A DNA stretch of 64,000 bases from positions 1 through 64,000 of IMG/VR virus record IMGVR_UViG_3300014962_000004; one strand, 5' to 3'. Under the pieces are notes generated by a model. The model did no database searches. It was given only the letters and a program-made list of their open reading frames with translations, and was not told the DNA's origin. Both the position numbers and the translations under genes were made by a program. Below, piece by piece: positions 47,948-56,699 of the stretch. Numbering within the stretch: the stretch's first letter is position 1; the number at the start of each line of letters is the position of its first letter. The DNA is from a virus.

Positions 47948-50900
47948 CTAGCGCAGATAATTTGGGGTGATCGTGCAGCCGAACGCGTAAGCGTTGGGGC
48001 TGTTGATCACCGCCTGGATCTGCATCTGCTTGACCGGCTCGCTGGTGGTCACGATGGCCTCGGACTTGGTGTACCGCAGGTCGGTCACCTCCACCGGCTC
48101 GGCCCCGCTGATCAGGTCACCGTTCTGGTCGTAAACCGGCGGCTCGCCCAGCCGGGCGAAGTACCGGATCGGCGTGGTCTCGGTGTAGAGGTCGGAGACG
48201 TACAGCTCTTCCTCCTCGGATCCCTCGACGGTCAGCTCGGCGGTGTACTGCTGGCGCGGAGTGCCCGGCACGCTGGCCGAGAAATCGTCGACCCACACCG
48301 AGCCGCCGGTGCCCGCCGACGCGGGCACTACAACCTGGAACGCCACCGAGACAATGCCGCGCCCCTCCGGCACGGTCACCGAAGTCGCCACCGGCTGCCA
48401 GGTGCTGCCGCTGCTGGCCGCAGAGATCGCCGCCGTCGAGGCGTTCACCGTGAGGTCCGAGGTGTCGACCACGTCTCCGGCCAGGTTGTAGAACACCGGC
48501 CTGACCGAAATGTTTCCGCTCGCGGTCAGCCCGGACCAGTTCACCCACGCCGAGGCGCTGACGGTGGTGTTGGTCAGCAGATCCATCGGTTCGCCGGTCA
48601 GCGTCGACTCGGTGCCGTTGGTGGCCAGCTTGGCCGAATACAGCCCGGTGTAGCCCTTGTCCGAAACCGCCGTCCAGGTGCCTCCGTGCGGGATCCAGCC
48701 GTCGAGGCCGAGATCGAAGCTGGCGTTGGCCAGCGGCTCGGGAATCTCGGCGAACGCGGTCGCAATGTCGATCCACCGCCCGGCGGGCGCGGAGCTGACG
48801 CTGCGGAAGATCTCCGGCATGTTGGTTTCGGCCCGCAGCGGGATCCCGGCTCCCAGGAACCGGTACAACCCGTTCTCCACCACGTCGTCCTGGCCGGTGA
48901 GGTTCAGCAGGGTGTTCTCGGCCACCGCCTGTCCGCCGATCTCGGCAGGCGGGTTGACGACGTTGACGTTGGTGCTGACCGTGACCTGCTCCGTCACGTC
49001 CGGCGGAGTCACCGAGACCGGCTGCAGCGGCACCGACGCACCCTGCCAGCGATACAGGCCGTTGTCGATGGTGTCGTCCTGGTTGCCCAGGTAGACCAAC
49101 GTGTTGGCCGACAGCGTGATGCCGTTGATGGATCCGCCCGGCGCGGCCAGGTTGACGTGGCTGGTGGCCACCACGCGCGGGGTGCCCAGCTTCTCTTCGA
49201 GGATCACCGCGCCGTCGCTGCGCTTGAGCCGCAGGATGATGTTGTTGCCGGTCTGCTTGGGGCGGTAGATCACCGCGCCGATCCGGAACTTCGCGCCGGG
49301 CACGAAATTGAGCCACTGCTGCAGCTGGATCCCGGCCTGGCCGCTTCCGGCGGCGCGGGTGAAGTGCACCACCCGCTTACCCAGGTAGCGCCGGTTGTTG
49401 TCGACGTTGATGGCCACGAGGGCATACGAGGTGCCCCAGTCGGTCTCCGCGTCGGCCCACGTGGCCAGCGCGTCGGCCCAGCTGCCCTTGGGGATCTTGG
49501 CCGGGATCACGCCGAAGTACGGCGACAGCTCGGTGTCTTTGATCAGGTCGGTGTTTTCGTCGATGTCGACCCACAGCGAGTTGGATCGCGCCAAGCCGGA
49601 GTCCTGGAAGGTCAACGTCACCTTGCTGAAATCGGACTGGCTGATCAGTTCTTTGGAGGTCAGCACGCCCGGCGTGGACGGCAATGCCGCCGTGACCGGG
49701 TCGCTGTAGATGACTTGCGTGCCCTCGGAGTCGGTGACCTCCCGCTTGAACCGCTGAATGTTGGTAAACACCCAATGGTCTTCGGTGTAGTGCGGGAAGC
49801 TGTAGACTGCCGTGTCCTCACCGGCCACATACGACGACCGGTATGGCTGCACCTCACGCACCCCGGCGAAGTAGGCGATGGCCGCGTCACGCTTGACCGT
49901 CTTCCACTCGTAGCGGTGCACCTGAGTCGTGTTGAACCGAAGCCGTGATTCCAGCGTGAGCTTGCGCTCGGTAACCGTCTGGGTGTCGGTCAGCTTTCGC
50001 ATCACCGAGGCCGGAACCTTCAGCTGCTGTCCCGGATAGATCCACCAGTCGGTGCCCCGGATCGGCATGGTGCCCATCGAGTTCACCTTGGTGATCGAGT
50101 CCGGGTTTGCCTCTTCGATTTCTTTCCACGGCACGTCGACGTAAGGCTGAATCGCTTGCAGCCCTTCGGCTTTGATGATCGTGTTGTATTGATCTTGCGC
50201 CAGCACGTAGGGCTGCATTGCGTCGCGCGCGTACACGTATCTGCTGGCGGCTTCGATGCGGGTGGTGTCGGTCAGCGCGGTCTTACCCTTGTTCGGCAGC
50301 GTGTCTGCCAGATAAGGCTGTCCGGCGCTGATGAGCACCGGCGGAACCTGCGGCCCAATCATGTTGCCGATGGCCTGCATCACCGAGTTGGGGTCAAGCC
50401 AGTTGACCGACCGCACGCCGTTGAGCGAAATGAACGTGCCCATTCCGAGGAACCCGCCCTGGCCGGTGTAGAGCCGCGCTCCCAGGCTGGAGGACTGAGT
50501 CACCGAGATCGGGTAGGTCTGGTACTTGACTTCGATGCCGGATTCGTAGATCGGGTAGGGCTGCTCGGTAAGGTTGGTGAATTCGAGCTTGAGGTATTTC
50601 ATCGAAATGGGTTGCGGCAGATGCAGCATGCCCTTGATGGCGACGTAGTTCCGCCAAATCGGGGTCCATTCCTTGTCTTCGAAGTGCGACTTGTCCGAGC
50701 CGCCGGAGCCGTGCTCGCGCGAGACGAACGGGGCGGCGTAGATCGCGTTGTCCAGGCTGGTGGACGGGTACTTGCCATCGTCGCCGACGATCACCGGATC
50801 CGGGTCGCAGTACAGCGTGGGGTTGGCCAGGAACGCCGTTGTTCCGGTGGTGTAGCTGGCCATTTTGACGATCAAGTTGCTGATCGTGCCCCGGAAGTTG

Positions 50901-52411
50901 TTGACCTGAGCCGGACCGTCAAAGCTGATCAGCTGCGGAAGGTTGGTCACCTGCTGATCGAGGCTGGCGATCTCCCGCCCCCGACTGTCGAGCACCTTGA
51001 GGTACACCTTGGGGTTAGGCAGGTATTTCCATCCGGCGACCACCTTGATCGCGTCGCCCGCCGCCCACTCCTGGCTGATCGCGCCGGTCGACCACACACG
51101 GGAGTCGGTGCCGCTGGACAGCTGCAAGGAGAAGGTGCGCAGCACGGGATCGTAGAACAGCGACGGCTTGTACGCGGTGTTGGTCGGCTCTCCGGCCTGA
51201 AACAGGGTGGGGTTCTGCGCCAGCTGCGGATCCGAGGACGTGGAAAAGTTGGGTTTCCACTCCACGCCGATCCATGCGTCCTGATTGCCGTGCGGGCCGA
51301 CCGTCAGCGGCCAGCGGTAGAAACTGTCGGCGGTTCCGGTGGCGGTGTCAACCAGACCCTTGCCGGGGCGATGCTCGACGTTGACCACCGACGGCACGCC
51401 GATCTGGTACTTGGAATTGACCGCCGGTGCGCGGCCCGAAGGGAATGTCAGTTCGGTGGCGGTGTTACCGGCAATCTGCAATGTCTGACCGTCGGCGGTG
51501 AGCAGATAGGCACCCTTGGTGAACCACTGGTTCGTCGTCCAGCTTTTGGTGCTGTCGGTCAGGGTGGTGGTGCTGCTAGCCGTCACGGCACCGGTGGCCA
51601 GGATGGTGAATGCGCTGGGGGCCAGCGTGATCGGCGATAGCTCACGCATGCCGACGGTGCCGTCAGAGGTGTAGTACATGTTGAGGTGCTGTCCGGCGTA
51701 GACCGGATCCAGATACACCCGGTCAATGACCTGCGCCGCGCCGTTTTCGTCGCGCACGTCCAGGTACAGCGACACCACCGCCGCCGGGTCGGGCTGCGGT
51801 GCTGAGCGCCAGAACGTGGTGTAGTTGTCGTCGGCTGCCTGAGACGCGTCCCAGTCCCGGATAAATTTCGAGACCGTGTTGCCCATCACGTCGGTCTCGT
51901 CCTCGAAAGAACCGCCCAGATGGCGGTCGTAGACGTTGCGCCGGATCAGGGTGTTCTTCAGGCCGACCGGATAGGGGGTGGTGTCCAGCACGCCGTCGGC
52001 ATAGCGGGTCAGTCGAATCTGTACTTTTTTGGCGACAATCGGGTAACAGTGCGTGGCCCACTTGAACCAGCTCTTGGTGTCGGATCGGTCGACACGAACC
52101 TTCAGCGGTACCCGTTCCGGATCAAGGATCGGTCGCCAGTTGTTGGAGCGGTCCTGATACCACAGTTCAGCGACGCACGGTACTCGCAGCACGTCGAGGG
52201 CGATTTCGGACACCGACATCGGAAGACGGAACGTGACGGTGACGCACTCGGTCTCCGATGACGTGCCGACCCGATGCTGACTGAACCATTCCCGGTTTCC
52301 GGTGTCGGATAGCTCGTTGTTCGAATCCTGTTCCTTGCCAAGGATTTTCAGCAGCAGCTGAACCAGCGGCAGCGAATAGTGATAGTCGTAATAGAAATTC
52401 GTCTTAGCCAC
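47948..52411 (-). CDS. Very large tail/baseplate adhesin, 1487 aa
   Basis: A huge beta-rich protein at the end of the tail module. The N-terminal 250 residues are Tyr/Trp-rich (YYDYHYSLPLVQLL, WYQDRSNNWRPILD). Residues about 1085-1210 contain a duplicated ~60-residue unit with NTLVYLGNQDDTIDNGLYRW and NTLLNLTGQDDVVENGLYRF. The C-terminal part has carbohydrate-binding-like beta sandwiches (PLANASFDLGLDGWIPHGG, VSVAFQVVVPASAGTGGS). Likely a receptor-binding or distal baseplate protein. It lies downstream of the gpJ-like and gp25-like baseplate genes, as expected of tail-tip proteins. Confidence 0.7.
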   Translation of the reverse strand: MAKTNFYYDYHYSLPLVQLLLKILGKEQDSNNELSDTGNREWFSQHRVGTSSETECVTVTFRLPMSVSEIALDVLRVPCVAELWYQDRSNNWRPILDPERVPLKVRVDRSDTKSWFKWATHCYPIVAKKVQIRLTRYADGVLDTTPYPVGLKNTLIRRNVYDRHLGGSFEDETDVMGNTVSKFIRDWDASQAADDNYTTFWRSAPQPDPAAVVSLYLDVRDENGAAQVIDRVYLDPVYAGQHLNMYYTSDGTVGMRELSPITLAPSAFTILATGAVTASSTTTLTDSTKSWTTNQWFTKGAYLLTADGQTLQIAGNTATELTFPSGRAPAVNSKYQIGVPSVVNVEHRPGKGLVDTATGTADSFYRWPLTVGPHGNQDAWIGVEWKPNFSTSSDPQLAQNPTLFQAGEPTNTAYKPSLFYDPVLRTFSLQLSSGTDSRVWSTGAISQEWAAGDAIKVVAGWKYLPNPKVYLKVLDSRGREIASLDQQVTNLPQLISFDGPAQVNNFRGTISNLIVKMASYTTGTTAFLANPTLYCDPDPVIVGDDGKYPSTSLDNAIYAAPFVSREHGSGGSDKSHFEDKEWTPIWRNYVAIKGMLHLPQPISMKYLKLEFTNLTEQPYPIYESGIEVKYQTYPISVTQSSSLGARLYTGQGGFLGMGTFISLNGVRSVNWLDPNSVMQAIGNMIGPQVPPVLISAGQPYLADTLPNKGKTALTDTTRIEAASRYVYARDAMQPYVLAQDQYNTIIKAEGLQAIQPYVDVPWKEIEEANPDSITKVNSMGTMPIRGTDWWIYPGQQLKVPASVMRKLTDTQTVTERKLTLESRLRFNTTQVHRYEWKTVKRDAAIAYFAGVREVQPYRSSYVAGEDTAVYSFPHYTEDHWVFTNIQRFKREVTDSEGTQVIYSDPVTAALPSTPGVLTSKELISQSDFSKVTLTFQDSGLARSNSLWVDIDENTDLIKDTELSPYFGVIPAKIPKGSWADALATWADAETDWGTSYALVAINVDNNRRYLGKRVVHFTRAAGSGQAGIQLQQWLNFVPGAKFRIGAVIYRPKQTGNNIILRLKRSDGAVILEEKLGTPRVVATSHVNLAAPGGSINGITLSANTLVYLGNQDDTIDNGLYRWQGASVPLQPVSVTPPDVTEQVTVSTNVNVVNPPAEIGGQAVAENTLLNLTGQDDVVENGLYRFLGAGIPLRAETNMPEIFRSVSSAPAGRWIDIATAFAEIPEPLANASFDLGLDGWIPHGGTWTAVSDKGYTGLYSAKLATNGTESTLTGEPMDLLTNTTVSASAWVNWSGLTASGNISVRPVFYNLAGDVVDTSDLTVNASTAAISAASSGSTWQPVATSVTVPEGRGIVSVAFQVVVPASAGTGGSVWVDDFSASVPGTPRQQYTAELTVEGSEEEELYVSDLYTETTPIRYFARLGEPPVYDQNGDLISGAEPVEVTDLRYTKSEAIVTTSEPVKQMQIQAVINSPNAYAFGCTITPNYLR

Positions 52412-52415
52412 TGGG

Positions 52416-53891
52416 CTATCCCTTCACAAACAGAGAGGGGTTGCGGATCTCGATGGCGGTGCCGCGCGGCTTGTGCGCGGTCCAGCTACTAGTCACCGTC
52501 GATTCCCGGCTCGGCGCACTGTAGGCAATGGCCAGATCGGGGGTGAAGATCCGCTTGGAATTACTGGTCTTCTGCGCCGGAAGGCGGTAGCGAAGATCGT
52601 TGGCCTCACCGCCCTTGGCAAGCACTTCGGCTTTCTTGGCCGCGACTGCAGCGGCCTGACTGGCGAATGGGAAATGGTAATCCGAGTAGTCCTGGGGGTT
52701 GAGCGCCGGAGCCTTTTCCGGGGTCAGACCGAACTTGCCGCCCGGATAATTGTCCGGACTGTCCGCCTTGTCGTAAAGCTGCCAGGGGCCGTATTCCTCG
52801 CTCTGCTCATACCATTCCAGCGACGCTTCGGCCTTGACGCTGCCATCCTTCTGCAGGGTGCCGTAGGTGACCTCGTCGATGGGCGACCGCTTTCCGCCGG
52901 ACACCAGGTAGAAGTACCCGTACTCCTGGGTGATGTTGAACTGGCCGTAAGGGGCCAGTTCCGGGGTTTTGGAATTCAGCCAGCGCTCCGAAGGATCCAG
53001 GTCGATGGCGAGCAGTTCCGGCGGCGGCAACTGATCAAGCGCCGGGGTGCCGGTGACTATTTTCTCCACCTGGTAGTAGGTGGAATCGGCGGTGATCGCC
53101 CGCATCGAAATCGGGTAATGAACGCTTAGCCCGTTCGGGTCGATGGTGATGACCGTGTCAATGTCGCGGACCTTGTTCAGCATTTCCAGCAGCAGCCGGG
53201 CCTCGCGCGGGGTGAGGTCTTTCTTGTGCGGTACGACGGTCACCTCGGAGCGCGACTTGACCTGCTGAATCCGCCATCCGGTCTTGCCCACCAGGAACGC
53301 GTCGGCATCGGCCTTGTCATGGAACAGCACCCGATGACCGGTGTTCATCTGCACGACGGCATACGCCGCACCCTCGGCCCGGCCCAGCGGCTCGCTGATG
53401 CCGAAGTTGTCGATCCAGCGCCAGTTCTCGATAACCTGGCAGTCGGAACTGATCGCCGCATGTACGGTCTCGCGAATGCCGTCTACGGTGTTGCCGTGGC
53501 CGCACGCCTTGAAGTATTCGCGGATCCGGCTACGGTATTGCGCGTCTTTGGCGAACACCTCGTTCCACTGATCCGAATCCAGCTGTTGCTTCATGGGATC
53601 GTAGGTGTACGCCTCGGAGGTGGCCCGGCTCAGGAACCGGACATTGCCGAAGATGTAGTCCAGGTCGGATCCGTAAATGCTGTCCAGCGAACCCGAAAGG
53701 CGCTGCAGGAACGCTTGCTTCTTCAGGCTGCCCGCACCGGAATCGCCGCACAGCGCGTCGATGAACCGGTACAACAAGGTGTTGGTGTTGGTGCCGCTGG
53801 AATACACGTTGTAGACGTGCTCGTCGAAGTGCTCCATCCGAAGCTCGGTGGACTTCGGCGGAAACAACGGAAACGGAGTCTGGGAAGCCAT
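52416..53891 (-). CDS. Putative baseplate/tail protein, 491 aa
   Basis: A large alpha/beta protein starting at ATG 53891 (GGAAGG site), right after the baseplate J-like gene and its small membrane neighbour. N-terminal ~120 residues are helical (FIDALCGDSGAGSLKKQAFL), and residues about 150-330 are beta-rich with acidic loops. Gene order (gp25-like, gpJ-like, this protein) would fit the gpI position of P2-type baseplates, but it is much longer than gpI. No motif recognised. Confidence 0.55.
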   Translation of the reverse strand: MASQTPFPLFPPKSTELRMEHFDEHVYNVYSSGTNTNTLLYRFIDALCGDSGAGSLKKQAFLQRLSGSLDSIYGSDLDYIFGNVRFLSRATSEAYTYDPMKQQLDSDQWNEVFAKDAQYRSRIREYFKACGHGNTVDGIRETVHAAISSDCQVIENWRWIDNFGISEPLGRAEGAAYAVVQMNTGHRVLFHDKADADAFLVGKTGWRIQQVKSRSEVTVVPHKKDLTPREARLLLEMLNKVRDIDTVITIDPNGLSVHYPISMRAITADSTYYQVEKIVTGTPALDQLPPPELLAIDLDPSERWLNSKTPELAPYGQFNITQEYGYFYLVSGGKRSPIDEVTYGTLQKDGSVKAEASLEWYEQSEEYGPWQLYDKADSPDNYPGGKFGLTPEKAPALNPQDYSDYHFPFASQAAAVAAKKAEVLAKGGEANDLRYRLPAQKTSNSKRIFTPDLAIAYSAPSRESTVTSSWTAHKPRGTAIEIRNPSLFVKG

Positions 53892-53895
53892 CAGA

Positions 53896-54018
53896 TCACC
53901 TTCCTAGACTGACCGCCGCGCCCAGCGCGGCTATCGCGAAGCCGAAAGCCACCAACGCAAGAACCAGACCAATGTAAGCGGCATGGTGCGGGTCGGGCTT
54001 GAGCGGATGCCTGGCCAT
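53896..54018 (-). CDS. Tiny membrane protein within the baseplate genes, 40 aa
   Basis: Reads MARHPLKPDPHHAAYIGLVL then one membrane helix (ALVAFGFAIAALGAAV) and SLGR. It starts 4 bases after the gpJ-like stop; its stop overlaps the next gene's ribosome-binding site (GGAAGG). Odd in a virion-structure cluster. Possibly a lysis or assembly helper. Confidence 0.55.
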   Translation of the reverse strand: MARHPLKPDPHHAAYIGLVLALVAFGFAIAALGAAVSLGR

Positions 54019-54021
54019 GGG

Positions 54022-55884
54022 TCATCGGTTAGCCGTCCGGCGGATGATGGCCTCCATGAACACCGGCAACTGGTTGTCGTTGAGCTTGAAATCCGCTCCG
54101 CCCTGAGCGGCTTCGTCATGGATGGCCAGCGGGACGATGTCGGCGCTGTCAACGAAAGTCTGGATTCCGTAGTTGTTCTTGGTTACGCCGTCGACCTGAA
54201 CGATGGCTCCGGGGTCGGTCGACTTGGTCAGCTTGACGTTGTCCACGCCAAGCACCTGTCGGACCGCCAGCAGCACGTCAGACACCTCGATCCAGGCCCC
54301 GTAAGGCAGGCCGGAAAAGTAGGTCTTGAGCTGTTCCTGAACCGCGTTGTTGACCTGCTGCGGCACGAAGCCCCGGTCGTATTCCACCGACAGGTAGAGC
54401 CGGATGTATTGGTACCCGGCCTGGTGCACCATCACGTCGGTGGCGACCTGCTTGCTGGTCTTGATGACCGCCTGCAACAGCTGCGGCACCCGGTTGTAGA
54501 TGTAGGTCAGGGTGACGTTGGTGCCGACCTCGACCCGGTTCGGCATCCACTCAATTCCGGCGATTTCGTAAGGCGTTCCGGCCAGCAGTGTGGTCGGGTT
54601 GGCTCGCAGCTCCGGGGCCGACCGGATCAGGTGGTAATCCACGCCCTGCACGTAGCTGTCGGTGATCGGCACTCCGTCGATGACGTTGGTCAGGGTGATG
54701 ATGGACGGAAAGCTGGTCACCGGCGTGGATCCCAGCCGGGTGAACTTGTGTCCGTTGAGCGGGCTGCCCGGTGTGCCCACGCGGGCGAAGTTTCCGGCGT
54801 AAAGCTGGTCGTTCTCGTCGCTGTTGAGCGTGGTGGCGGTGACTTTGGTGCGCTCGGTGACGGTGTATGGCTCGGCCCCGTTGACGAACACGTCAACCTT
54901 GTTGGTGATGCCGTTCTCCGGGTCGTTGCGGCTGGATCGGGTGGTGTACTCGAATTCCAGATCCACCACGTCACCGACGACCATCGCGCCGGTGGGAATC
55001 CGGGAGAACTGGGGTCTGCCGGGTGTCGGTCCGCCGACCCACTGATAGTCCACACCGCGCCGGTAGAACACCTCGTCGGACTGGCCGAGGTTCTTGTACA
55101 CGTGCACGTGCCAGTCGCCGTCCCAGGCGTATTTAATGTCGGCGCTGATGTAGGGGTCCATGGTGATGGTCGTGGTGTCGGGCACGACGATCTGGGTGGC
55201 GTATTTCTTGATCGGGCCGAAGCATGCCGCCTTGGACACGTGCTTGTTGGTGTAGCACAGGTTCAGGTACCAGTCCTCGGTGCCGACCACCGAGCGCAGG
55301 AACGTGTTCTTGAACCGCTGGCGCAATTCCGCGTCGGTCTCCACGTCCACGCCGCCGGTAAAGGACTGCAGGTTGGTGACCGAGGTCGCGCCCAGGATGT
55401 CGCCGATGAAGACGATGGTGTCCGGCGGGACGTTGCCGGTAGTGCCGACGATGGTGCATTCCACCGGCACGTCGACGATGTAGGAGCCAGCCGGGATCAT
55501 CACGGCCTGGGTAGAGGAGAAGAAGAGCGGGCTTCCCGAGGACGGCAGCGACTGCCGGGTGTAGAACTGGGATCCCAGCGGGATGTTGATGTCCTGGATG
55601 TTGGCCGTGTTCAGCTCTACACGTACCGTTCCGCTGGCCTTGCGGCCCTGTAGCCGCCCGAAACCGAAGATGCCGCAGAACTGTTCCAGTTCCAGCCCGG
55701 CCTTGCTCTCAATGTCCAGCAGCGACCCGACGAGGTACTGGTCGACGTAGGACTCGCTGATCGCCTCGGCGACCGCATCCACAATCTTGCGTTCCGGGGT
55801 GCCCAGCTCCAGCGAAAAGCCGGGGGCGGTGACTGCCAGCGTGGCCAGAATTTCCTTAGCCACGATGTCCGGGGTTTTAGCCAC
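54022..55884 (-). CDS. Baseplate J-like protein
   Basis: A 620-residue member of the gpJ/gp47 baseplate wedge group. The N-terminus starts MAKTPDIVAKEILATLAVT, followed by GFGRLQGRKASGTVRV near residue 75 and the conserved IPLGSQFYTRQSL-like strand near 100. The region about 180-215 (GGVDVETDAELRQRFKNTFL) is the classic gpJ block before the polymerising domain. The C-terminal third has repeated beta strands (YEIAGIEWMPNRVEVG, VTLTYIYNRVPQLLQ). It is longer than P2 gpJ (302), like the extended T4-type forms. Adjacent to a gp25-like gene. Confidence 0.8.
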   Translation of the reverse strand: MAKTPDIVAKEILATLAVTAPGFSLELGTPERKIVDAVAEAISESYVDQYLVGSLLDIESKAGLELEQFCGIFGFGRLQGRKASGTVRVELNTANIQDINIPLGSQFYTRQSLPSSGSPLFFSSTQAVMIPAGSYIVDVPVECTIVGTTGNVPPDTIVFIGDILGATSVTNLQSFTGGVDVETDAELRQRFKNTFLRSVVGTEDWYLNLCYTNKHVSKAACFGPIKKYATQIVVPDTTTITMDPYISADIKYAWDGDWHVHVYKNLGQSDEVFYRRGVDYQWVGGPTPGRPQFSRIPTGAMVVGDVVDLEFEYTTRSSRNDPENGITNKVDVFVNGAEPYTVTERTKVTATTLNSDENDQLYAGNFARVGTPGSPLNGHKFTRLGSTPVTSFPSIITLTNVIDGVPITDSYVQGVDYHLIRSAPELRANPTTLLAGTPYEIAGIEWMPNRVEVGTNVTLTYIYNRVPQLLQAVIKTSKQVATDVMVHQAGYQYIRLYLSVEYDRGFVPQQVNNAVQEQLKTYFSGLPYGAWIEVSDVLLAVRQVLGVDNVKLTKSTDPGAIVQVDGVTKNNYGIQTFVDSADIVPLAIHDEAAQGGADFKLNDNQLPVFMEAIIRRTANR

Positions 55885-55903
55885 TTCGGCTCCTCACAAA
55901 ACT

Positions 55904-56353
55904 TTACTTACGATTGGGCGAAATGAAAGTTCCAGCAGCTTGCCCGTTGGCAATCTTGATGGTGGTGTACTGATTAGATCCGTTGCGGAGCTTGAGGGTC
56001 ACCCAGATGGTGTCGTAGCTGAGCTTGACCTTGATGTCTTCGACGGACACCAGCAGCTCGCTGTCCGACAGTTTTTCGGGGTTTTCCTTGAACCGGCGCA
56101 GCTGCGCAGCCTGGTAATTCTGCAATACCCGCAGGATCTCGGACTGCACCTGGGCGCGCACCGACTCCGAAGCGATGGTGCCGATGAAATCTTCGAGGAT
56201 GGATCCCATGTTCACGTGGAACCGGTCTCCGCCGTAACGCTCCACCAGCCAGCAGTTGATGTCCTGCCGGAGCTTGTCTACCCCGTAGACAAGGTCGAGC
56301 CGCGACCCCTTGCGGGCCAGATCGCCGTCGACGATGGCCAGGCTGTAGCTCAC
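55904..56353 (-). CDS. gp25-like baseplate wedge protein
   Basis: A 149-residue protein starting at GTG 56353 with GGAGGG upstream. The opening LAIVDGDLARKG and the segment DKLRQDINCWLVERYGGDRF are the hallmark of the gp25/gpW lysozyme-like fold wedge family. C-terminal strands (VEDIKVKLSYDTIWVTLKLR) follow. Gene order gp25-gpJ is conserved in contractile tails, which supports both calls. Confidence 0.75.
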   Translation of the reverse strand: MSYSLAIVDGDLARKGSRLDLVYGVDKLRQDINCWLVERYGGDRFHVNMGSILEDFIGTIASESVRAQVQSEILRVLQNYQAAQLRRFKENPEKLSDSELLVSVEDIKVKLSYDTIWVTLKLRNGSNQYTTIKIANGQAAGTFISPNRK

Positions 56354-56407
56354 GGTGCGGCCCTCCTATCACTCCTTCTAGGCGCTGTGCAGGACGGCCA
56401 CAGGGTG

Positions 56408-56647
56408 TTACTCGACGGGCTGGGCCTCGACGACATCGTTGAGGGTGGCGCGCTTTTCCTCGACCACCGATTCGGTGCGGGCGCGGCTGGCGGCAGTCAG
56501 CAGATCCAGCAGACTGCCCCCGTTGCCGCCCTCACGAGCGATCCTGCCCTCGATCTTGACCCCGTTGGGGCCGTCGGTGAAGTTGACTTCGGCGAACTCG
56601 CCGTTGACCCACTCGGAGCCGTTGACCTCGATGCGCAGGTGTTTCAT
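56408..56647 (-). CDS. Protein of unknown function, 79 aa
   Basis: Small beta-rich N-terminus (MKHLRIEVNGSEWVNGEFAE) with a Gly-rich loop and an Arg/Glu-rich helical C-terminus. Lies in the tail module between the hydrolase-domain protein and gp25. Not recognised. Confidence 0.6.
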   Translation of the reverse strand: MKHLRIEVNGSEWVNGEFAEVNFTDGPNGVKIEGRIAREGGNGGSLLDLLTAASRARTESVVEEKRATLNDVVEAQPVE

Positions 56648-56699
56648 GCTGTTGTCCTTACTTAGGAGTCGGGTGGAATCAGTGTAGCGGGAGCGTCGC

